NCBI RefSeq assembly: GCF_030643825.1
Contig: NZ_CP101717.1
Span: 1,674,001-1,738,000 of the forward strand
Reading direction: 5' to 3'
Source: Salinispirillum sp. LH 10-3-1
GTDB lineage: Bacteria; Pseudomonadota; Gammaproteobacteria; Pseudomonadales; Natronospirillaceae
Length of the DNA: 64,000 bases
Under the pieces are notes generated by a model that was given only the letters and a program-made list of their open reading frames with translations, had not been told where the DNA came from and ran no database searches. Position numbers and translations under genes: made by a program. This document shows positions 1 to 9,909 of the stretch, piece after piece. Position 1 is the stretch's first letter, and each line of letters begins with the position of its first letter.

Positions 1-468
1 CACGGCATAAAGTACACGGTCATCAAGGTCACCGAACAGGTTTACGTTGATTACCGGAAATAGCGCCAGATTGATTTCATTAACCGTAGGCTCATCCGCA
101 TCGGCGGGGAGGTCGTTCTTCGCGCGGTCAACCTGACGGCGCACGTCGTCCAGCGCCTTGTCGATGTCGACGGATGAATCAAACTCCAAGGTTACCGAGG
201 CATGGCCTTCGGTGGCTACCGAGGAATACTCTTTAAGGCCTTCCAGGCTTTTAATCTGTTGTGTGATGGGGTGCACGAGCAGGCGATCAGCATCCTGCGG
301 CGATATGCCTTCCAAGCCCAATGAGATGTATACGAAGGGGACTGTGATGTCCGGTTGGGCTTCCTGTGGTATCGACCGGAACGCACTGATGCCAGCGATA
401 ACGATGAGAATAAAGAGTAGTAGGACCGTTCTGACCCGGTTTAAGGCAGCATTAATAATTGCAATCAT
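1..468 (-). CDS. RND efflux pump inner-membrane permease, N-terminal part (partial)
   Basis: The first 156 codons of a protein whose remainder lies beyond the window edge. The reading begins MIAIINAALNRVRTVLLLFI, which gives the cytoplasmic N-terminus and first membrane helix (about residues 10-30). The following periplasmic porter segment has the family pattern of a proton-driven drug/metal exporter, with the IPQEAQPDI block, GISPQDADRLL and a VDIDKALDDVRRQVDRA segment. RND permeases are normally about 1,000-1,050 residues and work as trimers with a membrane fusion protein and an outer-membrane channel. The start lies two bases after the stop of the fusion-protein gene upstream on the same strand, so the two are surely cotranscribed. 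The substrate cannot be told from this fragment. Confidence 0.9.
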   Translation of the reverse strand, partial: MIAIINAALNRVRTVLLLFILIVIAGISAFRSIPQEAQPDITVPFVYISLGLEGISPQDADRLLVHPITQQIKSLEGLKEYSSVATEGHASVTLEFDSSVDIDKALDDVRRQVDRAKNDLPADADEPTVNEINLALFPVINVNLFGDLDDRVLYAV

Positions 469-470
469 AA

Positions 471-1544
471 CTACTCCGTCACCACCGCTTCAACAAGGTC
501 GCCATGAGACACAAAGCCCTGACCGACAGTAATGATCTGTGCTGGATTAGGTAGCCCACTGACCCAGACCCCTTGCGTGGAGGATTTAACGATATCGACG
601 TTTACGAGCGCGACCCGCTGCTCGGGCGTTACAATTTTAAGGCTGAGGTTGCCAGCTTGGTCCAGGGTCAGTAGCGCTGGGCTAATAAAATGAGCATTGC
701 GAGCCGGCAAAGCAAAATGTACCCGTGCAGTCACGCCAGCACTGGGAGACGGAACAGCAGTCTTAGAGGCAACTTCAACATCAAAGGTGCGGGTAGCGGC
801 GCGGGCTTGGGTGCCAACGAAGGACACTTCGCCTTCCAGCGTTTCGCCGGATACCAACCATACGTCAGCACTTTGGCCCGGGCGCAGATTAATAACATCG
901 TTTTCCGATACTTGAGCCGTAATCATCAAGGGAGAGAAGTCGTTCAAGTGCGCTACTGAGCCACCCGCCTGGACATAACTTCCTAATTCAATATTTAAGG
1001 TTTCGATCACACCGGCGAAAGGCGCACGAATGTTGGTGTGTTGGAGCTGCAGCTCCAAGCTGCGACGGTTCGCAATGGCGTCAGCGTAGGCGGTCTCTGC
1101 TGCGGCAAGGTTGGTGGTGTTTTGCAGTCCGCGACTCACCAGCGTGCGAACGCCATCAAGTTCAACCTTGCGCTGTTGCTCAAGGGCTTGCGCCGACAAA
1201 AGTCGTTCTGGCAATTCACCGCGATCCAGTCGAGCAATAACATCTCTCGCTTGAACGCGGTCACCGCGTCGGTGTAACAGCTCTTTCACCTCACCAGACC
1301 ATTGGGCTCTAATGTCAACCGAGCGGTTAGCCTTGGTTTCAGCGCTGACTTCCAGTACCCGTTGAACAGATTCCGAGGCAATGACTTGTGTTTGCACGCG
1401 CGGTATTGCATTGGACTGAGTAGTATCACGTTCGCCAGACGGCATAAGGTCACCGTCGATACCGGAGTACATCCATATGGTCAGCAATATCATAATGAGG
1501 ATGGCGGCGGCTTGACCGAGATACTTTTTCAACTGACTTCCCAT
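471..1544 (-). CDS. RND efflux periplasmic adaptor (membrane fusion protein, HlyD/AcrA family)
   Basis: A 357-residue adaptor that would bridge the inner-membrane RND permease and an outer-membrane channel. One hydrophobic helix at about residues 11-26 anchors it. The barrel-sandwich (lipoyl-like) halves are seen around residues 70-110 (SVDIRAQWSGEVKELLHRRG) and 170-200 (IRAPFAGVIETLNIELGSYV), separated by a short alpha-hairpin, followed by beta-barrel and membrane-proximal domains. It lacks a lipobox cysteine, so it is anchored by the helix and not by lipid. It lies just upstream of the permease in the same operon. No TolC-like gene is visible, so the outer-membrane channel must be encoded elsewhere or beyond the edge. 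Confidence 0.9.
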   Translation of the reverse strand: MGSQLKKYLGQAAAILIMILLTIWMYSGIDGDLMPSGERDTTQSNAIPRVQTQVIASESVQRVLEVSAETKANRSVDIRAQWSGEVKELLHRRGDRVQARDVIARLDRGELPERLLSAQALEQQRKVELDGVRTLVSRGLQNTTNLAAAETAYADAIANRRSLELQLQHTNIRAPFAGVIETLNIELGSYVQAGGSVAHLNDFSPLMITAQVSENDVINLRPGQSADVWLVSGETLEGEVSFVGTQARAATRTFDVEVASKTAVPSPSAGVTARVHFALPARNAHFISPALLTLDQAGNLSLKIVTPEQRVALVNVDIVKSSTQGVWVSGLPNPAQIITVGQGFVSHGDLVEAVVTE

Positions 1545-1580
1545 GCTGTGATTACCTAAGCGTAGACTGTAAGAAATATG

Positions 1581-1600
1581 GCTGCCGGTATTCCGGCAGC
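1581..1600. promoter_or_regulatory. Perfect 8-bp inverted repeat between the efflux operon and uup
   Basis: GCTGCCGG, a four-base spacer TATT, then CCGGCAGC. It lies 36 bases upstream of the membrane-fusion-protein start on the minus strand and about 150 bases upstream of uup. No T-run follows on either strand, so an operator for a local efflux repressor, or a leader hairpin, is more likely than a terminator. No regulator gene is visible next to it. Confidence 0.4.
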
Positions 1601-1750
1601 GTACTTAAAATTGCGGGGCATACCATGCCACGTTGACAGCACAGTACCCAGTGATATTTGTCACCTATTGCACACTGTCTGAGCACGACAAGCCGTAGAA
1701 GGAAGCGTATTATACGGACCTGTTTCCTTTACGGTCTGAAGTTTTTTTCT

Positions 1751-3628
1751 ATGCCTACCCTCGTTTTACAGAACCTTTACCACGCTTACGGCTCTGAGCC
1801 GGTTATCGATAACCTCAACTGGAACCAAACAGAATCAGAAAAAATATGTTTGGTTGGCCGCAATGGTGAGGGAAAGAGCACCTTGATGCGTATTCTAGCC
1901 GGTGCGGAATCGCCTGACCAAGGCAGTGTAGGCTGGTCCGACGATGCCCGCATTGGCTATGTACCTCAAGAGTTGCCGTTACCGGATGAAACGCTGGTAC
2001 GAGACTTTATTTTGAGCGGGGCGGGGAAGGCGGCGGAATACATACTGCGTTATGAGAAATTGCTGATGACCACGCCGGATCACCCGGACGTTGAAAAAGT
2101 GCAGCAGTGGATCGAAGAAAACAACGCCTGGCCATTGATGGCCACCATTGAAGCCGTACTGCAACGTTTCAGCCTTGATGGCAGTGCGACTATGTCGCAG
2201 TTGTCTGGCGGGTGGCGTCGGAAGGCGCTGATTGCTCGCGCAGCCATTCAAGAGCCCAATGTGTTGCTGCTGGACGAGCCTACCAACCATTTAGACGTTG
2301 AGAGCATCCGTTGGTTAGAAACGTGGCTGAAAGAATTTCGCGGCTTGGTGATTTTTATCAGTCACGACCGGAGCTTTATTGATGCCGTGGCCGAAGTGAT
2401 TGTTGAGTTGGATCGCAGCCAGTTGTATCGCTACCCGATACCTTATGAAAACTTTGTCGATAATCGCGAAGAACGACTCACCATTGAGGCTGAGCAAAAC
2501 GCCTTGTTCGACAAGCGCTTGGCACAAGAAGAAGCGTGGATTCGTCAGGGCGTCAAAGCGCGCCGCACTCGTAACGAGGGACGAGTAAGGCGTCTGGAGG
2601 CGTTGCGTCAAGAACGTTCACAGCGCCGTAATTTGGGCGGTAAAGCAGACATACAGGTACAGGCAGCAGATCGCAGCGGTAAGCTGGTGTTTGATCTCGA
2701 AAACCTGACCTTTCATTATCCCGGTCAGCGCATTGTAGAGAATTTGACCACCGAAGTGATGCGCGGCGAAACCGTTGCACTGGTGGGCGCCAACGGCATC
2801 GGTAAGACGACGTTGATCAAAATACTGCTGGGTCAGATTCAGCCACAAAGCGGCACCTTGGTTACAGGAACCAACCTAAATGTAGCGTACTTCGACCAGG
2901 GTCGACATCAATTGGACCCGGAAAAGACGGTGATGGATACCGTATCGGAAGGACGTGACTTCATCGAAATCAACAATAAAAAAGTACACGTCATTACCTA
3001 CTTGGAGCGTTTTCTGTTCTCACCCAAGCGCGCGCGCAGCCCAGTCAAGTCACTGAGCGGCGGCGAGGCCAATCGTCTTCTGTTAGCGCGCTTGTTCAGC
3101 CAGCCAGCGAACATGCTGGTACTGGATGAGCCAACCAACGACTTGGACATCGACACGTTAGAGTTGTTGGAAGAATTGATTGCAGATTTTCCCGGAACTG
3201 TGATCTTGATCAGTCATGATCGTTACTTTGTTGATAATGTAGCCACCAAGGTTTGGGGAATGCCCGGTAATGGACAGGTGATTCCTATCGTCGGCGGTTA
3301 TCGTGAATGGTTTGAGTTTTGGTCGAAACAGGAAGCAATGGCAGCTCCGGAAAAAAAGCCAAAAGCTAAGCCGGCGGTGGCCGCCGCTCAGGCGAGTGCC
3401 GGGCCGAAGCCGAAAAAATTGAGCTACAAAGATCAGCGTGAACTGGACCAATTGCCGGACACAATGGCGGCGTTGGAGCAAGAGATCGCTGAGCTCCATA
3501 ACACCGTAGCTGAACCGACGTTTTATACCCAAGAACAGCACGCCGTTCAGGCGACACTGAACCTGCTGGCCGACAAAGAAGCAAAGTTAGAAGCCTTGCT
3601 TGAGCGTTGGGTTGAGTTGGGGGGCTAG
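1751..3628 (+). CDS. uup: ABC-F family ATPase Uup
   Basis: A 625-residue soluble tandem ATPase without membrane segments. Walker A motifs are at about 36-44 (GRNGEGKST) and 346-354 (GANGIGKTT). Each half has a signature (LSGGWRRKAL and LSGGEANRLL) and a Walker B with [11 protein letters not shown] or LVLDEPTNDLD. The Lys/Ala-rich linker and coiled-coil C-terminus after about residue 535 (PKPKKLSYKDQRELDQL onward) mark the Uup branch of ABC-F. Uup of E. coli (635 residues) acts on ribosomes and branched DNA and limits precise excision of transposons. The reading frame is open from position 1658, but homologs begin with a short strand before the first ATPase, so the ATG at 1751 is chosen although its Shine-Dalgarno is poor. 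Confidence 0.93.
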   Translation: MPTLVLQNLYHAYGSEPVIDNLNWNQTESEKICLVGRNGEGKSTLMRILAGAESPDQGSVGWSDDARIGYVPQELPLPDETLVRDFILSGAGKAAEYILRYEKLLMTTPDHPDVEKVQQWIEENNAWPLMATIEAVLQRFSLDGSATMSQLSGGWRRKALIARAAIQEPNVLLLDEPTNHLDVESIRWLETWLKEFRGLVIFISHDRSFIDAVAEVIVELDRSQLYRYPIPYENFVDNREERLTIEAEQNALFDKRLAQEEAWIRQGVKARRTRNEGRVRRLEALRQERSQRRNLGGKADIQVQAADRSGKLVFDLENLTFHYPGQRIVENLTTEVMRGETVALVGANGIGKTTLIKILLGQIQPQSGTLVTGTNLNVAYFDQGRHQLDPEKTVMDTVSEGRDFIEINNKKVHVITYLERFLFSPKRARSPVKSLSGGEANRLLLARLFSQPANMLVLDEPTNDLDIDTLELLEELIADFPGTVILISHDRYFVDNVATKVWGMPGNGQVIPIVGGYREWFEFWSKQEAMAAPEKKPKAKPAVAAAQASAGPKPKKLSYKDQRELDQLPDTMAALEQEIAELHNTVAEPTFYTQEQHAVQATLNLLADKEAKLEALLERWVELGG

Positions 3629-3738
3629 AGAGCGATTGTCTTCGCGCCATAAGGAATGTGGAAATTGATGTTGCGAGTAGGGGTGATGGGCGACCAAATA
3701 GCCCCTAGAATTTCCAGTATTAATAATAAGAAGGTTAC

Positions 3739-4443
3739 ATGGCCATAGAATACTCTATTGCATTGGATGACAGCGCCACTGTGCTGTCGTATATCATTGC
3801 CACCGATCATGAAGAAGTCAGTACCACGCGAGCGGCAGAGCCTGCCAGCTGGACCTTGCTGGGTAATAACCAGTGTACTAATTGTCCACTCAGCGCCAAG
3901 GAGCATGAACGATGCCCGGCGGCCGTTGATTTGCAAAAGGTCATTGAGGACTTCAGTACTTTACCAGCCCTGCGCAAAGCGAGTATTACGGTGAAGTCGC
4001 CAGAGCGCGAATATTTTAAACATACGGGAATAGAAGAGGGCCTGCGTTCATTGATGGGGCTGCTGATGGCGAGTTGTGCCTGCCCGATATTGAGTAAGCT
4101 GAAGCCCATGGCGGTAACACATTTACCGTTTGCCTCACAGCGCGAGTTCATTATTCGTAGCGTGGGTACCTATTTGCTGCGTCAGTACTTCCATCACAAT
4201 GACAAGGACTCAGCCGATTGGTCACTGGAAGGACTGATCGACCTGAACAAGGAACTGCAGTTGGTAAACCAAGCTATGTGGCAGCGTGTGCATGGAGCCT
4301 GTCAGGGTGACTCAAATTTAAAAGCGTTGCTCAGTTTTTTCACCATGGCATCCAGTGTGTCTTATTCGCTGGAAACCCAGCTGCAAAAAATCCGGCCTGC
4401 TTTTCTGGCAGCCACTGACCTAGCGCCTTACGAGAAACTATGA
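3739..4443 (+). CDS. Conserved hypothetical protein with cysteine pairs (DUF6901-like)
   Basis: A 234-residue soluble protein with no signal peptide or membrane helix. The N-terminal third resembles a small beta-rich domain followed by CTNCPLSAKEHERCPAAV at about residues 54-71. A second cluster, SCACPILSKLKP, sits near residue 113. The spacing suggests a bound metal or Fe-S centre, but no catalytic motif is recognised. I associate the pattern with the DUF6901 family from memory; that assignment is tentative. Its stop overlaps the start of the next gene (ATGA), so the two are translationally coupled. The pair sits between uup and fadBA, a place where Pseudomonas also carries unknown genes. 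Confidence 0.75.
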   Translation: MAIEYSIALDDSATVLSYIIATDHEEVSTTRAAEPASWTLLGNNQCTNCPLSAKEHERCPAAVDLQKVIEDFSTLPALRKASITVKSPEREYFKHTGIEEGLRSLMGLLMASCACPILSKLKPMAVTHLPFASQREFIIRSVGTYLLRQYFHHNDKDSADWSLEGLIDLNKELQLVNQAMWQRVHGACQGDSNLKALLSFFTMASSVSYSLETQLQKIRPAFLAATDLAPYEKL

Positions 4444-4943
4444 CTTTTACCGTCCTTTTTATTGCCCTAGTTGTACTCAGTTTGACTGGTTCTCTATTGT
4501 GGGTCATGCCCAGTAAAGCGGAGAAAAGGCTTGCTGAAATACGCGCTTACGCCGTTACCTTGGGCCTGCGCGTAACCAGCATTACTGCGCCAGACCTCAG
4601 TTTGGAAGGGCGGATTGATAAAAAGAACAAAATATACACCGCTTACAAGTTGGGAGCGCCGCGTATTAAGGGCGCACCCGAGTATATTTTGCTGCGCACG
4701 ACAGGCGAATCGGGCTATGGTCTAGTGGATTGTTGGCGCTGGGAAAAGCCGGAATATCGTTTAACTGGCAAGCAGTTGGAGCGCCTTAATACGGCGCTGG
4801 ATCAAATGCCACCCTGGACCGATTTGTTGGCTATACTGCCAGACGGTGTTGCCATCGGTTTCGATGAGCGAGGCGGTCCTGCACAGGTGGTCGAGGTGAA
4901 AACCCTGCTGGAAAGATTTCGCGACCAGTTCTTTGTGAAGTAA
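4440..4943 (+). CDS. Hypothetical inner-membrane-anchored protein
   Basis: A 167-residue protein with one hydrophobic segment at residues 3-23 (TFTVLFIALVVLSLTGSLLW) and a basic stretch after it, so it is most likely anchored with the bulk in the cytoplasm. The soluble part has no motif I recognise. It contains several aromatic residues around LVDCWRWEKPEYRL and a conserved-looking acidic C-terminus. It starts inside the stop codon of the preceding Cys-rich gene, which argues that the two products work together. No terminator is obvious before fadB, but 184 bases separate them and a separate fadB control region is present. Confidence 0.7.
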   Translation: MTFTVLFIALVVLSLTGSLLWVMPSKAEKRLAEIRAYAVTLGLRVTSITAPDLSLEGRIDKKNKIYTAYKLGAPRIKGAPEYILLRTTGESGYGLVDCWRWEKPEYRLTGKQLERLNTALDQMPPWTDLLAILPDGVAIGFDERGGPAQVVEVKTLLERFRDQFFVK

Positions 4944-5047
4944 TTTCATTAAAAATAGCCTTTCGGCCGAACAACCCTATTTTCTGATTGCAGACGCTGA
5001 TTTTCGTTTGACTCCAAGGCGGAAAAAACTCAGTTTACGCCTATATT

Positions 5048-5074
5048 CAAACAAGCGTTTAAATTACTTGTTTG
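5048..5074. promoter_or_regulatory. Putative PsrA operator in front of fadBA
   Basis: CAAACAAGCGTTTA (5048-5061) contains the AAAC-N4-GTTT dyad reported for the Pseudomonas fatty-acid repressor PsrA. It is also the left part of a perfect 8-bp inverted repeat, CAAACAAG at 5048-5055 and CTTGTTTG at 5067-5074. A TATATT hexamer at 5042-5047 touches its left edge and could be a -10 element, although no convincing -35 is found. The same core lies before psrA at 29558-29571 in this window, which strengthens the call. Confidence 0.55.
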
Positions 5075-5127
5075 TTTCGTCATTTGCGTCAGAATGACAC
5101 AACAAACCACAAAAACGGAGCAACCTT

Positions 5128-7281
5128 ATGATCTATCAGGGTGATGCGATTCAGGTGGAACTGCGTAGCGATAATATCGCGCACATGGTTTTTGACCTGA
5201 AAGGCGAATCAGTCAATAAGTTTAACCGTCTGACATTGTTGGAGCTGGATGCTGCCGTTAAAGCAATGGCCGCAACCTCGGGCATTAAAGGTTTGGTCGC
5301 GACCAGCGCCAAAGAAGCCTTCATTGTGGGTGCAGACATCACAGAATTCCTGACCATGTTTCAGCAGGAAGAAGATGTGCTGATCGACGGTATCCTGCAA
5401 ACTAACGCCATCTTCAATGGTCTGGAAGATCTGCCGTTCCCTACCGCCGTGGCCATCAATGGTCTGGCGTTGGGTGGTGGCTTCGAATTCTGTTTGGCTT
5501 GCGACTTCCGCTTGATGGCTCCTAAGGCCAAAGTCGGTCTGCCTGAAGTTAAGCTGGGTATCTTCCCCGGTTTCGGCGGCACCGTGCGTCTGTCACGCTT
5601 GATTGGCGCTGACAACTCCATTGAGTGGATCTGCGCAGGCAGTGAAAAGCGTTCTGATGCCGCGCTGGCTGATGGCGCAGTCAATGCGGTTGTGGACAAT
5701 GACAAATTGTTTGATGCGGCGATTGATTTGGTGCAACGTGCCATCGACGGTTCTGTTGACTATAAAGCGCGCCGTGCTGAGAAAACCGGCAAGCTGCACT
5801 TGAACAGCATCGAAAGCATGATGTCGTTCGAGACCGCCAAAGGCTTCGTTGCTGGTCAGGCTGGTCCTAACTACCCAGCACCTGTTTTGGCCATTAAAAC
5901 CATCCAGAAGCACGCCGGTATGGAGCGCGATGACGCGCTAAAGGTAGAAGCAAAGAATTTTGCCACGGTAGCGCGCAGTTCAGTCGCTCGCAACCTGGTC
6001 GGCTTGTTCCTGAACGACCAAGCCCTGAAGAAAACCGCCAAACAGTGGGAAGAACTGGCACGCCCGGTCAACAAAGCTGCCGTGTTGGGCGCGGGCATTA
6101 TGGGTGGCGGTATCGCTTACCAGAGCGCCTCGAAAGGCACGCCAATCTACATGAAAGACATCAATGACGCTGGCATCAAACTGGGTCTGGATGAAGCGGC
6201 CAAGTTGTTGAGCAAGCAGGTTGAACGTAAGAAGATGGACATCATGGGCATGGCCAATGTGCTCAACGACATTCGTCCGACGCTGAGCTACGGTGACTTC
6301 GATCAAGTTGACGTTGTGGTTGAAGCTGTTGTTGAAAACCCCAAGGTTAAGCACGCGGTATTAGCAGAAGTTGAAACCAAAGTGGGTGAGAAAGCCGTCA
6401 TCGCCAGTAACACCTCGACGATTTCTATCGACAGTTTGGCGACCGCACTGAAAGATCCTACGCGCTTCTGCGGCATGCACTTCTTCAACCCAGTGCACCG
6501 TATGCCGTTGGTAGAAGTTATTCGTGGTAAAGACAGCTCCGATGAAACCATCGCAACCGTTGTCGCCTATGCCAAGAAGCTGGGCAAATCACCCATCGTG
6601 GTCAACGACTGCCCTGGCTTCTACGTAAACCGCGTATTGTTCCCGTACTTCGCTGGCTTTGCCATGCTGGTGCGTGACGGTGTAGATTTCCAAGCGATTG
6701 ATAAGGTCATGGAGCGTTTCGGTTGGCCAATGGGTCCTGCTTATTTGCTGGACGTCGTGGGTCTGGATACGGGCGTACACGCTCAAAGCGTTATGGCCGA
6801 AGGCTTCCCCGAGCGCATGGGTCAAGACTTCCGTTCAGCCATGCACGTCATGTATGACGAAGGCCGACTGGGTCAAAAGAACAGCAAGGGCTTCTATGCC
6901 TACACGCTGGACAAGAAAGGTAAGCAGAAGAAGTCGGTCGACGAAGAGGCTATCAAGTTGGTGAGCAGTGTTGCCGGTCCTAAGCAGGAACTGGAAGCTG
7001 ATGCCATCATCGATCGCATGATGATCCCAATGTGCATTGAAGTTGCCATGTGCTTGGAAGAGAAGATCGTTGCTTCACCGGCAGACGCCGACATGGGTCT
7101 GATCTATGGCCTTGGTTTCCCTCCATTCCGTGGTGGCATCCTGAAGTATATGGATGAAGTGGGTCTGGATGAGATCGTCAAGCGCGCCGACAAACTGGCT
7201 GACCTGGGTGCACTGTACCGCGTAACCGATCGCATGCGCGAAATGGCCGCTAACGGTGAAACCTACTACAAGAATGCCTGA
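5128..7281 (+). CDS. fadB: Fatty acid oxidation complex subunit alpha (enoyl-CoA hydratase / 3-hydroxyacyl-CoA dehydrogenase)
   Basis: A 717-residue multifunctional enzyme of aerobic beta-oxidation, matching the usual 715-730. The N-terminal hydratase/isomerase domain (about 1-190) has the oxyanion region [10 protein letters not shown] and the two catalytic glutamates at E120 and E140. The dehydrogenase domain begins with the Rossmann motif GAGIMGGG near residue 324, and the catalytic histidine lies in [14 protein letters not shown]-terminal dehydrogenase-like domain follows. It forms an alpha2beta2 complex with FadA, encoded 12 bases downstream. A good Shine-Dalgarno (GGAG) precedes the ATG. 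The upstream inverted repeat suggests repression by the PsrA homolog encoded at 29.6 kb. Confidence 0.97.
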   Translation: MIYQGDAIQVELRSDNIAHMVFDLKGESVNKFNRLTLLELDAAVKAMAATSGIKGLVATSAKEAFIVGADITEFLTMFQQEEDVLIDGILQTNAIFNGLEDLPFPTAVAINGLALGGGFEFCLACDFRLMAPKAKVGLPEVKLGIFPGFGGTVRLSRLIGADNSIEWICAGSEKRSDAALADGAVNAVVDNDKLFDAAIDLVQRAIDGSVDYKARRAEKTGKLHLNSIESMMSFETAKGFVAGQAGPNYPAPVLAIKTIQKHAGMERDDALKVEAKNFATVARSSVARNLVGLFLNDQALKKTAKQWEELARPVNKAAVLGAGIMGGGIAYQSASKGTPIYMKDINDAGIKLGLDEAAKLLSKQVERKKMDIMGMANVLNDIRPTLSYGDFDQVDVVVEAVVENPKVKHAVLAEVETKVGEKAVIASNTSTISIDSLATALKDPTRFCGMHFFNPVHRMPLVEVIRGKDSSDETIATVVAYAKKLGKSPIVVNDCPGFYVNRVLFPYFAGFAMLVRDGVDFQAIDKVMERFGWPMGPAYLLDVVGLDTGVHAQSVMAEGFPERMGQDFRSAMHVMYDEGRLGQKNSKGFYAYTLDKKGKQKKSVDEEAIKLVSSVAGPKQELEADAIIDRMMIPMCIEVAMCLEEKIVASPADADMGLIYGLGFPPFRGGILKYMDEVGLDEIVKRADKLADLGALYRVTDRMREMAANGETYYKNA

Positions 7282-7290
7282 GGGGAGTAA

Positions 7291-8475
<1,185 letters not shown>

Positions 8476-8483
8476 TAACAGCT

Positions 8484-8581
8484 GCGCTCGTTATGGCGGT
8501 GTTAAAATTTGTCTCAAATGCTCATTTACTAATAGTAAACTGCGCGTTCTCGGCAAATTTTGCCTGGCCATAACTTCGCGC
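8484..8581. repeat. 98-bp imperfect palindromic element downstream of fadA
   Basis: The outer arms pair over about 30 bases: GTTATGGC at 8490-8497 with GCCATAAC at 8567-8574, and AAAATTTG at 8504-8511 with CAAATTTT at 8554-8561, with GCGC at both ends. Inside is a perfect small hairpin, TTTACT AAT AGTAAA (8525-8539). No coding signal is convincing here. From memory, similar elements (a core like CTCATTTACT..AGTAAACT) occur between genes of several gammaproteobacteria, so a dispersed mobile palindrome is likely. That last point needs a genome search. Confidence 0.55.
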
Positions 8582-8605
8582 GCGACGTTCTTAGTGGCGT
8601 CCAAT

Positions 8606-8637
8606 AAAAAGGCGGCTAGTAGATAGCCGCCTTTTTT
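8606..8637 (+). terminator. Factor-independent terminator of fadBA
   Basis: Stem AAGGCGGCTA / TAGCCGCCTT (8609-8618 and 8624-8633) with a five-base loop, preceded by A5 and followed by T6. The A and T tracts make it effective in both directions. Confidence 0.9.
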
Positions 8638-8681
8638 ATGCCCATAATGAAAGCTGTGTGAAAGTAAAATAAAGGTATCCC

Positions 8682-8903
8682 ATGCAACAACCTCAGAATT
8701 CACCCGAACCTGGTTTATACAGACACTATAAAGGAGGGGAGTACCGTGTAGTGGGTATGGTGCGCCATTCTGAAACCGAGGAGTGGTTGGTGCACTATCA
8801 ATGCATGTATGGCGACCTTGGCTTTTGGGTTCGCCCGCTCGCCATGTTCAATGATACGGTTGTTGTGAACGGTAAAGAGATAAAACGCTTTCAGCGTGCC
8901 TGA
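8682..8903 (+). CDS. DUF1653 domain protein
   Basis: A 73-residue small soluble protein that is essentially one DUF1653 domain: GLYRHYKGGEYRVVGMVRHSE, then LVHYQCMYG and WVRPLAMF. These are the conserved aromatic, HSET and RPLxMF positions. The family is a compact beta domain often found next to housekeeping genes; its function is unknown. It stands alone between the fadBA terminator and the convergent gene at 8.9-9.8 kb. The ATG is supported by family length. Its Shine-Dalgarno is weak (AAAGGTA). Confidence 0.85.
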   Translation: MQQPQNSPEPGLYRHYKGGEYRVVGMVRHSETEEWLVHYQCMYGDLGFWVRPLAMFNDTVVVNGKEIKRFQRA

Positions 8904-8914
8904 TGGCTTACGAA

Positions 8915-9760
8915 CTAGGCTTTTGTTGTTTCTACAGGCTCTTTTTCGTCGGTGGCTTCTGGGCTGTCGGTCGAATCGCTGCCCTCGTCATTGTTGGCAT
9001 CGCCATTCGACTCTTGATCAGGCGCAACGCCAGTGAGGTTTAAGTCAAACCGACCAGACTGCATGGCTTCCGTCACGCTGTCGAACTCTTTCTCAGTGGA
9101 ATAGATGCTGGAGATCATTTTCGAAATGCGCTTCACCATGTCTGTACGCTCAGGAAAGCTCTGCTCACTGGCCACTAGCTTTTCCTTTGCGTGCTTGAAA
9201 TAGGAGGCCGCAGTTAGGCGGTCACCGAGCTTGAGGGCGACCTTGCCTTGTTGCACATAAGCGTTGATTTCGGTTTTCAGTAGTAGGGTCTTCATGCGGT
9301 TTGTGTGAGCCATGAAGTCCTCTTCGAGAAAGAAGCCCTGCGGGTACATGACTTTGATCAGCTTCAAAATGCGGCCTATTTCTTTGCGCAACTCATCGAT
9401 CTCAAAGTCATTGGTCGGGATGTGTACTTCGCCCCTACCAACCAGTTCAGACACGTTGTCAATGCGATGCTGTGCGCGTTCTAACTCACCTGGAATATCA
9501 GGATCGTCAGGCATAAGGTCGTGACGTTTTTTGATTTCGCTGATTAAAAATTCGGTGATTGCGACGACGAGGTTTTCATTGTTGTCGTATCTCAGTAGGC
9601 TTGTAGTCAATTCCTCGATTTCTACACAACGACGCTTTAGCAGGCCCGCACGCTGCTTACGTTGCACGTCTTCTTGAAACCGGTCTGTAGACAGCTGACC
9701 CATCCACAGAGCGCCCACAAGTATCATTAAGAACACGAACAAAGCGAGAAACCATAGCAT
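8915..9760 (-). CDS. Hypothetical membrane-anchored coiled-coil protein next to topA
   Basis: A 281-residue protein. Residues 2-22 form one membrane helix (LWFLALFVFLMILVGALW). The rest is strongly helical, rich in charged residues, with a repeat-like helix pair at about 165-200 (INAYVQQGKVALKLGDRL, TAASYFKHAKEKL) that resembles a TPR unit. The last 45 residues are very acidic and probably disordered. I do not recognise a family. It is transcribed away from topA, from which it is separated by 149 bases, and toward the DUF1653 gene. A scaffold or envelope-associated role is only a guess from shape. Confidence 0.7.
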   Translation of the reverse strand: MLWFLALFVFLMILVGALWMGQLSTDRFQEDVQRKQRAGLLKRRCVEIEELTTSLLRYDNNENLVVAITEFLISEIKKRHDLMPDDPDIPGELERAQHRIDNVSELVGRGEVHIPTNDFEIDELRKEIGRILKLIKVMYPQGFFLEEDFMAHTNRMKTLLLKTEINAYVQQGKVALKLGDRLTAASYFKHAKEKLVASEQSFPERTDMVKRISKMISSIYSTEKEFDSVTEAMQSGRFDLNLTGVAPDQESNGDANNDEGSDSTDSPEATDEKEPVETTKA

Positions 9761-9909
9761 CGGCCATCGACTCCTGAAGGCTTGACGTTGTAGTGATTTA
9801 TTCTAGCATGAAAAAACAATAGTCGTTTACAACACTTGACCTGCGAGAATCAAACCGTTATACCTCGCCGGCCTTTTCAAAATTTAATACGAGCAGATAT
9901 TACAGCCTT

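Noticed and set aside
1658-1750. Upstream extension of uup from a TTG at 1658
   Set aside because: The 31 extra residues have no resemblance to the family, and homologs begin at the ATG at 1751.
5008-5013. TTGACT as -35 of a fadB promoter
   Set aside because: The only good -10 (TATATT at 5042) is 28 bases away, too far for sigma70.
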